The notes beneath the pieces were generated by a model that saw only the letters and a program-made list of their open reading frames with translations, searched no databases and was not told the DNA's origin. The position numbers and the translations under genes are program-made. Positions 48,936 to 64,000 of a stretch of 64,000 nt of DNA are shown here, piece after piece (position 1 is the stretch's first letter; the number at the start of each line of letters is the position of its first letter). The stretch is from Daucus carota subsp. sativus (taxonomy: Eukaryota; Streptophyta; Magnoliopsida; Apiales; Apiaceae): the NCBI RefSeq assembly GCF_001625215.2, contig NC_030382.2:35884610-35948609 (forward strand), read 5' to 3'.

Positions 48936-50309
48936 TCAAGTGTGTAGATAGTTTGCAGCCATCATTAGTTCCAGAGTAAGCTCAGGTTCGATATGAAATT
49001 CTGTCTCCTTTCCGCTGATACAAATCATATTCGTGTAAGCGATACACTCATACAAACAATACACACGCATATAAAGAGCAGTGCTGACAGCTACCACTAG
49101 CTATGGTGTTTCCAGTGCATCTGTGGTTGATAACCCAGAGATGCAATGGCAACAATATACAAGTAGCACCCTCACTCTCATTCCTTGTACCCAATATCAG
49201 CAACAAGAGCCTTGGAGAGTGAGGAGTGAGAAAAGATGTCTACTTCCAAACTCAGAAAAACGAATCAATAATTCACTCTTGCACATTAGACAGAGAAGTA
49301 AATGATATAATGATATAAGTTCATTTGTCAAACATATCACATGACATGATAGAATATTTGAATAGAGCCTGGGTTTAAAAGCCATTGTAAAGGTTTTAAA
49401 GTTCATAAAAATATACAGTGTTTAAATAGTCAGTTAGTCACCAGAAGCCAGTCAAATAACTTGCTAATTTTTCAATAATCCTCGTACACATCCCAGCGAG
49501 TTCTGTCCGCGTAAATATTAGGCCACTGAGCTATATAAAATCTACATGTAACCTACAGTTTCCTTCATACAGATTTATAAGTGACAAGTTTCACTATCCA
49601 ACAATGCTCATAGGACACACACATAAGCAGGCAGAATATAAGAAAACCCAAAAATCCATAATCTAAAATTGTGAATCAATTAAATCAGCTATCATCAGAT
49701 GTATTTAGAGCACAGCCATTCAAAAACAGCATTTTTTTGTTAACCAACGAGAATGGTCACATAACTACACATTTATTAATCATAAACTACTCAAAGATAC
49801 CGACAATTATTCAAACTACCAAATAACCACAATTCAGATCAACATGGAAGCAAAATTCCAATAAAACCGCCACATTAACACATCGAATCACATATTCTCT
49901 TCCACTTTTACAACCAACATTACAATTCAGCATCACTCATAATGAAAACACAACAACAATCAATTAAAACACGAAAAATAAAATACACGAAAAGTCCCAA
50001 CCTAGCATACTGGAGCGACCAATGAAAGTACTGACAAATCTTCTCGAGGATGGTGGTGCTGATCTCGGGGAACGACACGCGGCCATGCTCCGTCTCAGAA
50101 AAACTCCCTAAAACACACAATTCAACACAAATCACATACAATTAAGAGCCAATTCGATGAAATTAAAACGAAATACACGTGAATCGAAGAACCCTACCGG
50201 GAGAAGTGAGCATGTTACGGATGGTTTGAGAAACCATGGCGGCTTTTTTATCGATTATGAATTCGAAGCCCTCGGCGCTGATTAATTTCACTGTGTCTTC
50301 TTTCTTCAT
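48936..50309 (-). CDS. ELOC: Elongin C (SKP1/BTB fold)
   Basis: Three exons (50198-50309, 50002-50107, 48936-49014), with introns of 90 and 987 bp, encode 98 residues in frame. This matches the usual plant elongin C length of just under 100. The protein starts MKKEDTVKLISAEGFEFIID and contains AAMVSQTIRNMLTSPG, VSFPEISTTILEKICQYF and a C-terminal ELTLELMMAANYLHT, the conserved elongin C/SKP1 fold. Elongin C is an adaptor that binds BC-box proteins in elongin and cullin-type ubiquitin ligase complexes in the nucleus. A TATAAAT box lies about 72 bases upstream. The gene is single and unlinked in function to its neighbours. Confidence 0.95.
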
Positions 50310-50380
50310 TCTCGCTGGATGCTTTACAATCTCGTCGTTGCTTTGGTTTGGGTGAATTGTATTTGGGTACGTGTCTGTGT

Positions 50381-50387
50381 ATTTATA
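50381..50387 (-). promoter_or_regulatory. TATA box of elongin C
   Basis: TATAAAT on the minus strand about 72 bases upstream of the ATG. Confidence 0.5.
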
Positions 50388-50449
50388 TTGTTGGGGACTC
50401 GCTGTCCTTGGCTTCCGATATTGGTCAGTTTCGCACGGACGATAATTTA

Positions 50450-51840
50450 GGGTTTTTTGCTTGATAAAAATTCAATTCAATAATTATTAGTTATTTTTTT
50501 ATTTGTGGAAATTGTTCTAAAAATCGGTTATTAATTTTAATTAATTAATTTATTGATCTGATTAAATCTCATTTAATCAATTAATCACATGATTAATCTA
50601 ATTATATTGTATTTTGTGCTTTCAAAGATTAATTTTGATTCCCGTTTTTCATAATACATTTATGGATGATAAATATGTATACAAATTGATGCGTAGATTG
50701 ATGGAATATATTTGGGTAAATATATTTGGGTAGAAGGACATAATGCACATTGTGCTCGAGAAGAAAGAAATAAGTAAAAATATAAAATATAATATTCATA
50801 ATAAATGTTGAAAATCATTCTATTACTCTATATTTCGAACTTAAAGAGATTTCATATTAAGAAAAATGTATCTCAAAAAATGAATATCAGTTGAATCGTG
50901 CTGAGAAGATCAATATTGATTAGAAATCAGAAACTTTTAATTTTGTTGCAACTGATTATTGTTAATTTTAATTAATATATTTTAGATGTATATTGTGCAT
51001 TCATATTCATGTTCTTCGTTAAACATCGATGACTAAATTAAGGTATATCGAGAATAAACAGACGTTGCATTCATATTATTTGTTTGATTTATCAAACAGT
51101 TTTCCACCTGGTTTTTCTGCAAAGACTGAAAAACAACTTTTTTCAAAAGTATGAAAGGACCTGTTTTCCCTAAAATCGGTTTTTTAACTAAACAATTTGC
51201 ACGTGCTTTTTAGCAAAAAAACTATTGTTATTATTTGCAACAGCAATACAAAAAAGCCTTAATAAATTTTGAAAATAGTCTAACAATTTTAAAAAAAGAG
51301 TCAATATTTGATCAACAAATTCTCAAAATCGTAGGTGGATAATATGCCGTTATTTTTTAAACACATGACACCGCGTATGACGTGTGTAGCAAGTCATATA
51401 ACACGCATAGCAATAGATATTATGTATATCGTGTTCTTTTAAATACTCATCAACTTTATTTCTTACAATATATATAACATATATTGTACCATCTTTAATG
51501 TTGTTATGACGTTGATTAAATATTATAGCTGGTAAAAGTTTAAAAGCGTGATCATCATCTCATGTGCATGTATTTTATATACTTTTTTTTTACTCAGTTA
51601 AGTTAATTAATTAATTTTCAAGTTTAAGTTTTTTTTACATATTTTACTAAATATGAATAACAAAATCATATATATTATTAATGTGATTGATTTGAAGTAT
51701 ATGTATTTTATAAATTTCAAATTATACTACTAAAAGGTAAAGACAAATTTCAATACTAAAATAGAGAAAAGCACAAAAATCAATTATTTCAGTTTAAAAA
51801 TATGTTTTTAAGCTAGATATATATACAAAGGAGGCTTGTT
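50450..51840. other. AT-rich intergenic DNA
   Basis: No gene was seen. It holds long A/T runs and low-complexity sequence. Confidence 0.6.
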
Positions 51841-51849
51841 ACAATATAC

Positions 51850-52640
51850 ATTATGTGGATATAAATGATGGAGTGGTGGGGAGAAATGACATTGAACTCG
51901 ATATTTGAAAAGTATTATCCAACGGAAAAAGCTGAATTTATTTTGAGCAAAGACGAGAGTTTTAAGTTTTAACAAATTTTATTCAAAGGTGAAAACAACA
52001 TGGGAGAGTTGGCTAAACATCTGAAAAGGAAAGAAAAGCTGGATGATCGGCCAGGTTGAAAGTTTTCCTATTATTTATATTCAAATATTAATAAAGATGT
52101 GATTAAATGTTAGCTTTGTGGGAATCAAAATATAACATCATGAATAGGTTTATGCCGCACTTGATCGGTGGCTACGAGGATATTGTAAAATATCCAAAAC
52201 AACGAAGGAGATTCAAAGGACATGTATGGCGATGTGCAAAGTAATAAGCTGACTAAACTGTCCAATTGTATAACAGGTGGACTGTGGTGATGAGGTTGAA
52301 GAAATACCATCCACAACAGCCTCTAATATTTTCGGAATTTCCAAATCAAGTGTCGAAAAAGCAAGGTTGTTATCATGTCATTTAGCTTCAAAAAATCGAC
52401 GACTAGTAGCAAGATGATTGTTTTAATGTTCATGAAGACATTGAAACAAGTAATTGCAGAGAAGTATATGGACGGTCAAAGTCACATAACTTTAGAAAAC
52501 TAAAAATAAAAGAAGAAAAAGAAAAACTTCACGTATACATCACTAATTTCTTTTACAAGACTAGCGTTCTTTTATTACTGCAAATTCTAGGAGTTATAAA
52601 ATAATGGTGGAGTCCATAAGAAAATTATTAAATATTGTGA
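51850..52640 (+). mobile_element. Worn gypsy-type retroelement relic (gag-like)
   Basis: Near 51875 the plus strand reads a short Gag-like segment (TLNSIFEKYYPTEKAEF) that resembles the tract before the zinc knuckle in plant gypsy Gag proteins. The rest is heavily decayed, with many breaks. Old. The call rests on one short similarity. Confidence 0.35.
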
Positions 52641-52965
52641 CAGGCTGGTCATAAACCACAATCACGTGCTATACACGAAAATGCATGTGATCACAGTAAT
52701 ACTCGGTAAGTAGAGTTCATTCCCACAATCACCAAAACAATAGTTCTCCTCAATAGATTGGACGCCACACTTTATTTTTTATTACAAACTTGCAAGGAGA
52801 AATATGTAACTCTAACTCCTCTTATTGATTATTAAACCTCATTGTGATATTATTTAAGCATGCTAGTCGAAACAACTAAATTAATTATACATTTATGTAA
52901 TTATCACAAATCACAATAGGTGTCATCATAGACAATCAATAATGCAAGAATTGTCACAATCGTTC
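52641..52965. repeat. Possible old LTR relic
   Basis: ACGTGCTATACACG, GTAATACTCGGTAAGTAGAG and TTCATTCCCACAATC resemble, at low identity, the conserved 'cgcaagtgcacg ... gtcgtatcc' part of Athila/Tat-type LTRs such as 1025-2311. It may belong with the gag relic to its left. Confidence 0.3.
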
Positions 52966-53257
52966 CTGCCTTTGGAAGAACTGATACCTTTTTTTCCATT
53001 CAATACAAGGAGAGAAAAATGAGCCAGACATGGATGGATGCGGGAAGGAGGTTTGAAGAAGAAAGCTACTCATCTTCTTTTCTCACAGACCCTAGCCAAC
53101 TAGAAAGGAAAAAATTAATGCGGGTGTTTGAATTGAAGAAGTAACCACTTCTTTTAAAGATAAGTCTGCTTCGGAAATCTGATGTTGGTTTGGACAAAAA
53201 AGCCGGAGCGCTTTTTTCTGAATTCCAAAGCAGGAAGTGAGAAGCTTCATTTTCTTA

Positions 53258-53570
53258 CTCCCTCCGTCCCAATCAATTATATACAATTTCCTTTTTGAGA
53301 TGTCCCATCATTTCTATACATTCCCAAAATAACAATTTTTTATAATATAAAACACTACTACACCCACTACATCCTTCCACTATCTCCATTATATAATAAT
53401 AAAAACACTATTACACCCACTACTTTACTCCACTATCACAAATCTATTATTAAATAATATGTGGATCCCACCACTTTACCCACTTTTCACCTAACTTTAC
53501 TCATTTCTTACACTTTTTCTTGGTCTCCGTGTCCGATCCCAATGTATATAATTCATTGGGACGGAGGGAG
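53258..53570 (-). mobile_element. Stowaway-type MITE, copy 2 (313 bp)
   Basis: Ends CTCCCTCCGTCCCAAT and ATTGGGACGGAGGGAG, with TA target duplications at 53256-53257 and 53571-53572. It is the reverse complement of copy 1 along its length and the same size. Confidence 0.92.
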
Positions 53571-53630
53571 TACTTCTCTTTTGTGTTTCTCACTTTTTTT
53601 TTTGTCTGAAACAGAACACTAAGCAGTCCA

Positions 53631-53646
53631 CTCTCTCTCTCTCTCT
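53631..53646 (+). repeat. (CT)8 microsatellite
   Basis: Eight CT units in the upstream region of the Rab gene. Confidence 0.9.
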
Positions 53647-54270
53647 TTCATCATATTTAATTTATATATCCAAATGAGTTTTAGTATTTTTTGAAATGAT
53701 TTATTATTGATCGTCTAATGCCGGATAAATGAGACTTATTTGATAAAAGAAGTCTAAGTTCAACATATAAGTTTTGTATAATTGAATATATCATATTGAA
53801 AATTACTTTCTATAAACCAAATTAAAGTCAAAGATCAGGTGGCACACTGCTGCTGAACAAGTAGGTGAGCAAAAATTTCTCAAAAAAAAAAAAAAAGTAG
53901 GTGAGCAATTTCTTTTCTTTTTTTTCCTTTATATCACACGTACCCTCTTTGAAATGGAAACCGAACCTTAATTAAATTCGAGTAGCAAATTTTATTCTCT
54001 CAGAAAAATCTTTGAATTAAATATGTTAAAGAGTTTGTTTCAAAAAAAAAATTTGTAAAAAAGTAGATATGTATCGGCAGTTTGGCTGCCCTCAATTAAA
54101 CATTTAAAAACCCGATATACATACAAGACTTTTGTAAGCATACACATAACACATTCACAACTGCTCTTGTATCTATTCGCCGATACATCCATAGTTATCA
54201 AAATCCGCTGCCTACCCATTTCATAATCCGTGATTTTAGTCCGGCCCAGTTGCTTTGATCTTCACTTGCT

Positions 54271-54343
54271 GTAAGTCAATTTTTTCGATTATTTTGTTTA
54301 TGTGTATGTGAATTGGTTGTGATTGGATCTGTTGTGTGTGTAG
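54271..54343 (+). other. Probable 5' UTR intron of the Rab gene
   Basis: GTAAGT at 54271 and a pyrimidine/GT-rich run ending in TAG at 54343, three bases before the ATG codon. This is inferred from splice-site fit only. Confidence 0.4.
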
Positions 54344-54346
54344 GTG

Positions 54347-56429
54347 ATGGGGAGCAGAGTGGATAATGAGTATGATTACTTGTTTAAGATAGTGTTGATT
54401 GGAGATTCTGGGGTGGGGAAATCGAACATACTGTCTAGGTTTACGAGGAATGAGTTCTGTCTGGAGTCTAAGTCTACTATTGGAGTTGAGTTTGCTACTC
54501 GAACTCTCCAGGTTCTCTCTCTCTCTCTCTGATTTTTGTTTCGGCACTTCAATTTGTGTGGCTAATTATTTGTAATGCGTTTATGTTTGTTTGCTTGAAT
54601 TTGAACGGATTAAGCATCAAAACTGTAAATTGATGATTTGTGGTATTGTGACTAGTGATGATGTATGCTATAGTACTTTTGAGTTTCTAATGGTGATTTA
54701 TAGTATTGTGATCAGTGATTTGTAGAGTCTGTAGTGGAGCATGATGTGTATATAGATGATGATGCTGTTCTCAAAGTGTTTTCGTGTTGATTATGATGAT
54801 TTCGAAGCATCTGTATTTTGTCGATCGCAGTGTTTTCAAACCTAGTATATTTTGTCGATTCTGGTTTTTTCAAACCTAGTATATTTTGTCGATTCTGGTG
54901 CTTTCAAATCTACCAAATTTTGTCAATTATGTGTTTTCAAATTTAAAGATATTTTGTCGATTCTGGTGTTTTTTTAATACTAATATGCTTTGTCGCTTCT
55001 GGTATTTATCAGGTGTTTTGAAAACTAGTCTAATTTGTCGATTCTGGTGTTTCCTAAATTTAGTTTTTTAGGTCAGTTCGAGTCTTTTTAAATTTAATAC
55101 ATTTTGTCAATTCTAGTTATTTCAAATCTGGTATATTTTGTCAATTCTGTTGTGTCTAATCCCGATTTTGCTATTTACAAATCTTGTATATTTTGTCAAG
55201 TTTGATTTGCTTTTACTGGTCTATTTTTAATGTGGATAAAGGTGTTTATTTGTTAAGACATGAGGATGTACATTCAGAATTGGTAGGAGGAGGTACTGAT
55301 TCATGTGCATATACGGACACTTACCTAATATTGGCTTAGTAGAATGTGGGCGGTATCCCTTTTCAGGCTGGTTGTTATTGTCTTTGTTGATTTTGCGGGA
55401 TTAAATTTGGCATCGTTTACTTTTTGTAAGTTAGTTGCCTTGTGGATTATCTGAGGTGATTGTCTGGTTTTATTGAAGTTAGTTGCTTTACGGGAGGTCC
55501 ATTTGAGATGATTATTACTCGCAAGGAATGGTCATCTATAAATTATGTGACCAGGCAGAGTTGGGAATGTGAAGCATTGTCTGTTCATTTCAAATTTAAC
55601 TGAACTTTAATGTGGTGTGCAGCAATCTTGTATGGCTAATATAAGAGGTTCCTCCATCTTCTTTTTTCTTTCTTTCTTTGGAGCATCCTAGATTCCTAGT
55701 TAAGCATCCTTTTCTTTATTTGATCCTTTCTTAATGCCTTTAGAGCCTCCTTTTGGTGTATATTCATTTTTTAAAATGTTCTTTGAGTAATTTTTTTGTT
55801 GTTGTCAAAGCACACACTTTATACAAAAAGAAAGGTCATGTTCACTTGCTTAATTATCAACATATTATACTGAACTGAATGCAGTTTGCTGATTAGATAA
55901 TCATGTTCTAGTGTTGATGTATGACCTCAAAAGCTTTTCATTACAGATTGATGGAAAGACAGTGAAGGCACAAATATGGGACACTGCAGGACAGGAGAGG
56001 TATCGAGCTATCACTAGTGCTTATTACAGAGGAGCTGTTGGTGCTCTCCTTGTCTACGACATCACTAAGAGGCAAACATTTGAAAATGTCATGAGGTGGC
56101 TACGTGAATTGAGAGACCATGCAGACTCAAACATTGTCATTATGATGGCGGGAAATAAGTCTGACTTGAAACATCTTAGGTCTGTTGCAGAGCAAGACGG
56201 TCAGGCTTTGGCTGAGAAGGAAGGCCTCTCTTTTCTGGAGACATCAGCTTTGGAAGCAGTCAATATCGAGAAGGCATTTCAGACCATCTTAACTGAGATA
56301 TACCATATCATAAGCAAGAAAGCATTGGCTGCGGAGGAAGCTGCAGCAACTGCCCTTCCTGGTCAAGGGACCACCATTAACATAGGGGATGCATCCGGAA
56401 ACACAAAGAAAGCTTGTTGTTCTACTTGA
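54347..56429 (+). CDS. RABA2: Rab GTPase, RABA2 (Rab11-like) subclass
   Basis: Exon 1 (54347-54511, 55 codons) and exon 2 (55947-56429) encode 215 residues. Motifs are the P-loop GDSGVGKS (19-26), switch I with [18 protein letters not shown] (66-72), NKSD (125-128), ETSAL (153-157) and the C-terminal CCST for double geranylgeranylation. The intron after TLQ and the full length fit plant RABA members. The wording [20 protein letters not shown] and the [15 protein letters not shown] segment match RABA2, which works at the trans-Golgi/early endosome in secretion and cell-plate formation. GTG AUG context: the ATG at 54347 is used. A GTAAGT...GTGTGTAG pair (54271-54343) just before the ATG is probably a 5' UTR intron. 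Confidence 0.95.
54812..55200 (+). repeat. Degenerate minisatellite in the Rab intron
   Basis: About ten diverged units of 35-40 bp built on TATATTTTGTCGATTCTGGT followed by TTTCAAA, inside the 1435-bp intron. Confidence 0.8.
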
Positions 56430-57907
56430 GTTGAAATCTTGAGGGAGAGTTGCCAGAACTAATGTGGAACTTAAACTTGTGTCTTTTTCTTTTCATCCTA
56501 TAGCATGTATCTGTAGAATATTTTCTTTACTTTGTCAACTAACTTAGTTGAAAGGAGTTAAAAGTAAGTCTTGTGAAGGAATTTCTTGGGTGGATTTTTA
56601 TGCTACATATGTATTTCGAGATGATACCCCGTTTAATAACGCTCCCAAGGACATAATACGTAGGAATGTCTGAATTCCAAATGTGGGCATTCTTTCGTGT
56701 GGTGTTAGGGAAAGGAGGAGGATAAAGCCTTTTCCAGATGCTAGAGAGCACGAAAAAAAAGTGAGTTATCCATACACAAATGCTGTAAGTTGCTTGCATA
56801 TCAAAGTAGTTGCAAGGTTTGAGTTTCTGAGTTTGTTGTCAAGATTAAATGAGAGAGGGCTCAAGAAAGGATCCTTTCTTTAATGCCTTGAACTAGTACA
56901 GACCACTTGGTTTGTAGCCCACTTGATGCTGGTACCAAAAGGCTAAAAATGAAAGGAAACAAGTTGCAACAGATTAACTTATGAATATAGAGAAAAGATA
57001 TGCACAAGTATATGCAAATGCAATGAACACCAGAAGCGAATGAACACCAGAAGTGATTTTTATAATTAATATAAGATAGTATTTGTCAATATGTATTTCA
57101 TCTTAAATTTTGAATAATATGATTTGATGGATTTCAAATGTCATGATTTGTATCATTTCAAATTCTTATTTTTATTTTTATACTAGTAACATCCTCGATT
57201 TTAAATAAAATTCAAATTCAACCTTTTTTGTATATTCAATCATGTCATTTGATAAAATTCATTATTTCGAATGAAATTCAACTTTTTAAACAAACCAATA
57301 ATATTTTGATAAGGAATGATAAAATGCGGTGATTGTTTTGATAATTAGAATAATTAGTTTAACCCAGTAAAATTATTTCCTCACTAGTATTAGGACTCAA
57401 AAAATATAAAAGGTGAGATTTTTTTTTTGAAGGCAAAAGGTGAGATTTTTATAAATAGCCAATATTTAAAATAAAATTATGATTAGGATTGAAACGAGTC
57501 TCTTGAGTCTTGACCCCAAAGAATAGAAGCCATTTTGAAAACCCTAATTTTGAATTACTGCAAATTATTAGACCCCAATTGAAATAGCCAAAGGGTAAAA
57601 AGCAAAAAGTAAAAAATAAAAGAAAGAAAAGGAGAGGCAACCGGATTTACCGACCCTAACCAAATATACATCATACAATACCTGCAAACAATATATATAC
57701 ACACAACTTTTTGTATAGGCACCTCCGCCTCACCATAGCTGCAGCCCCCCACCATCCCCCACAATACCCATCTCCGATATCCATCTATATCCAATTCCAA
57801 GCATACCCGTCTCGATTTTATCCCCGAAAACACCTAAAGTTTGAATCTTTTAGGGTTTCTTTAATTTTTTTTGAAACCCTAGGCTGAGAGAGGGGAGAGA
57901 GAGATCC
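56430..57907. other. Rab 3' region and PP1 upstream region
   Basis: Rab 3' UTR to about 56600, then AT-rich spacer with a 17-bp tandem duplication (GAATGAACACCAGAAG, about 57022-57056). A TATATATAC box at about 57690 may serve the PP1 gene, followed by a CT/GA-rich leader. No further gene was seen. Confidence 0.6.
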
Positions 57908-62253
<4,346 letters not shown>

Positions 62254-62284
62254 TGCAAGTCTTGAATTCTCCAATGTAGTTGAG

Positions 62285-63375
62285 GTAAGTATATTTGTAC
62301 TGCTACAAGCTATTATGGTGAATTCTGGCCTCTGTTGCTTCTGGTCTCTTTTTTTAAAATAAAATTAATATTATTGGATTTAGGAGATTTCGTTAGAAAC
62401 ACTGAAAATTTGTTTGATTTGTGAATCGATGTTACTAGATTAGGCGGCTGGGTCCTTCCATATTAGAAGATGTTCTTGTTTAAACCATGGCAAGTTTTCA
62501 TCTGATGCCAACTGTGTATCTATCTACAGGACCGCCTTAACATCACAATTGTTGACATAATTAGTTAAAGCATACAGATTTATTTAACAATTGAGAGGCC
62601 AGAATATTAATGCGAGGGAACCACATCCCATTTAATGGTCATAGAATTTACTACTATGCATGACTTTGTTGGATGTGTCTCTGATGTTGTGCTAGAAAAG
62701 TATATTATATTTAATATTCAATTTTCAATATGTATGTGTGAATTACATAGGTTCACTTTTCTCCCCTATTTTCTGGTTCACATTGCTTTTGTATAGGCAC
62801 TGTACTGTTAAAAGTTGGTGGAATATTTTTGTGTTTTTGAGTGTTCTAATATTAAGCTAATCAAGTAGGCTAATTATCATTTTTTGTGCAAATAGAAATT
62901 TGGTTAGCTGTCAAGGTCAGTCACCATATCTAATTATGAGCAGTTTTCCCCTCCATAAATTTGGTTGCATATAAGAAGTAGTTAGCAAGCCTAAGAAAAT
63001 GGTGAGAGGCAAATGATCCTAGTTGGCTAGTTATGAGCAAACCCTGTATATCGGTGTGTTGCTTTGATAAAAATCTCTAAAATTTTTGAGATAGAAAGTA
63101 TTGTATATAGATCCTCACTAATTTTTCTACTAAATGCTAATAAAACACATACTCTATATGATTTTTCCTTTTTTTTTGTCATAAGACTATATATGATTTT
63201 TCCTTGAGCCGAGTTTATTACTGTCTTTTCCTTAAACCTCCTTGGTGTTGGCTGTCTGTTTCACAAATCTGCTTTTATTTGTCTTGATCTTTAGATATTA
63301 TATTAATTCCAAGGGGCATTGAATATTTAAGTTATGCTTGCAGGAATTTGCTAATTTACCCTACTCATTTTGCAG
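62285..63375 (+). other. Probable 3' UTR intron of PP1
   Basis: GAG/GTAAGT at 62285 and TTTTGCAG at 63375 are strong splice sites, 31 bases after the stop codon. The presumed 3' UTR continues from 63376 to about 63650. Inferred from splice-site quality only. Confidence 0.45.
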
Positions 63376-63659
63376 AATTCCTTGGTCTCCATTGAGTGTA
63401 CTTTGAAGATGCTGACGTCTAAGCTTTGTAACAGTTAAGCTGCAAGTGAAGCCATTATCCATTTAACTGGTAGACCTTTGTTGAAGGCACAATATGCCTT
63501 GTGAAGACATTTCAGGGATATCGTTTTCTCTTTTTTAACCAAGGCAAATTAATAACTTGGCTGGCTATTAGTCTCCAAGTATTATTTGTATTCTCATTCT
63601 GCAAATTTAAGATGACCATGTATATACATTGGATTTTGTAGAACTCTTGTTATAGATTG

Positions 63660-64000
63660 TCTGCAATAGTTGGTTAACTTTCTCCAGCCCATGCCCGTGC
63701 GATTGCTTATTTTTTGTGGTGACGGATGTCTTTTCTCTGTATTATTGCTTTCACCAGAAAATGGTACAGGGAGAGGTGAATTGTGGAGAAAACTCTCACG
63801 TTGCTAGGCCATATAATGGTCTGGTACCCAAGGTTATCTTAATTGTCAGAAGCTGGATAATTTTGTCATGTGATCTCTTTCACACTGTAGTTCCACATCG
63901 GAGAAGTCCAGTATGAGAATGTTGTCCATGTTGGGCTAAACTCAGCCGATCAAGGAATTATCTGGAGAAAACTTTTACAACATTATGTTATTTTAAAAAT
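63660..64000. other. Right edge, nothing certain
   Basis: No gene was recognised. AGTTCCACATCGGAGAAG at about 63891 resembles both the plant snRNA upstream element (RTCCCACATCG) and a word frequent in plant LTRs. No snRNA sequence follows within the window. Confidence 0.4.

Noticed and set aside
54812-55200. CRISPR-like array
   Set aside because: The units are diverged, without regular unique spacers, and sit in an intron of a plant gene. It is an ordinary minisatellite.
56683-56883. 66-codon ORF downstream of the Rab gene
   Set aside because: No recognisable family and no splice or promoter context. Probably chance.
63885-63960. snRNA gene
   Set aside because: Only an upstream-element-like word is present. 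No U1-U6 or 7SL start sequence follows within the window.

Overview
This is nuclear DNA of a flowering plant, almost certainly a eudicot. The supports are two-exon UGT76-type glucosyltransferases in tandem, a plant RABA2 GTPase, a TOPP-type PP1 phosphatase, plant elongin C, a tRNA-Arg(CCT) close to plant versions, Stowaway MITEs, a Mutator-like element with a 9-bp target duplication and plant-type LTR retroelements. The species cannot be fixed from the sequence alone.

Region 1 (1-20.1 kb) is a minus-strand tandem array of family-1 UDP-glycosyltransferases. There is one gene cut by the left edge (1-846) and four complete two-exon genes (8098-9677, 10478-12150, 12685-14717, 17934-20116). All five share one phase-1 intron at the same place. 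The first two form one subgroup and the other three a second, with longer introns and an unusual SKGS/SRGS motif where SFGS is usual. A very young non-autonomous LTR retroelement (1025-7606, minus strand) sits 178 bp upstream of the first gene's ATG, in the same orientation.

Region 2 (20.5-36.2 kb) is a broken sixth UGT, blown apart by nested insertions. Its exon 2 relic is at 20567-20675 and its exon 1 relic at 35723-36227, with intron remnants at about 21.6 kb and 35.5 kb. Between them lie a fold-back (long inverted repeat) element and a Mutator-like element (22759-35422, perfect 9-bp target duplication) that keeps only the C-terminal part of its transposase. The Mutator-like element was itself entered by a large non-autonomous LTR element (24370-35264) with two practically identical 4.49-kb LTRs and no gag or pol.

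Region 3 (36.2-53.6 kb) is mostly AT-rich intergenic DNA with MITEs and retroelement relics. It holds an uncharacterised two-exon plant gene (41766-42365), tRNA-Arg(CCT) (45354-45425) and a three-exon elongin C gene (48936-50309), all on the minus strand. Two 313-bp Stowaway MITEs of one family lie in opposite orientations at 42.8 and 53.3 kb.

Region 4 (54-64 kb) has two housekeeping genes on the plus strand: a RABA2-type Rab GTPase (54347-56429, two exons) and a PP1 catalytic subunit (57908-62253, three exons, probable 3' UTR intron).

The genes are independent units, not an operon or pathway. The UGT array is the only functional cluster; its members probably glucosylate small acceptors that cannot be named from sequence. 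I found no clear undescribed system. The most unusual points are the nested-insertion structure, the LTR in a UGT promoter, the changed SFGS motif in three UGTs, and the retroelement ORF that runs from a Gag-like head to an RT-like tail.
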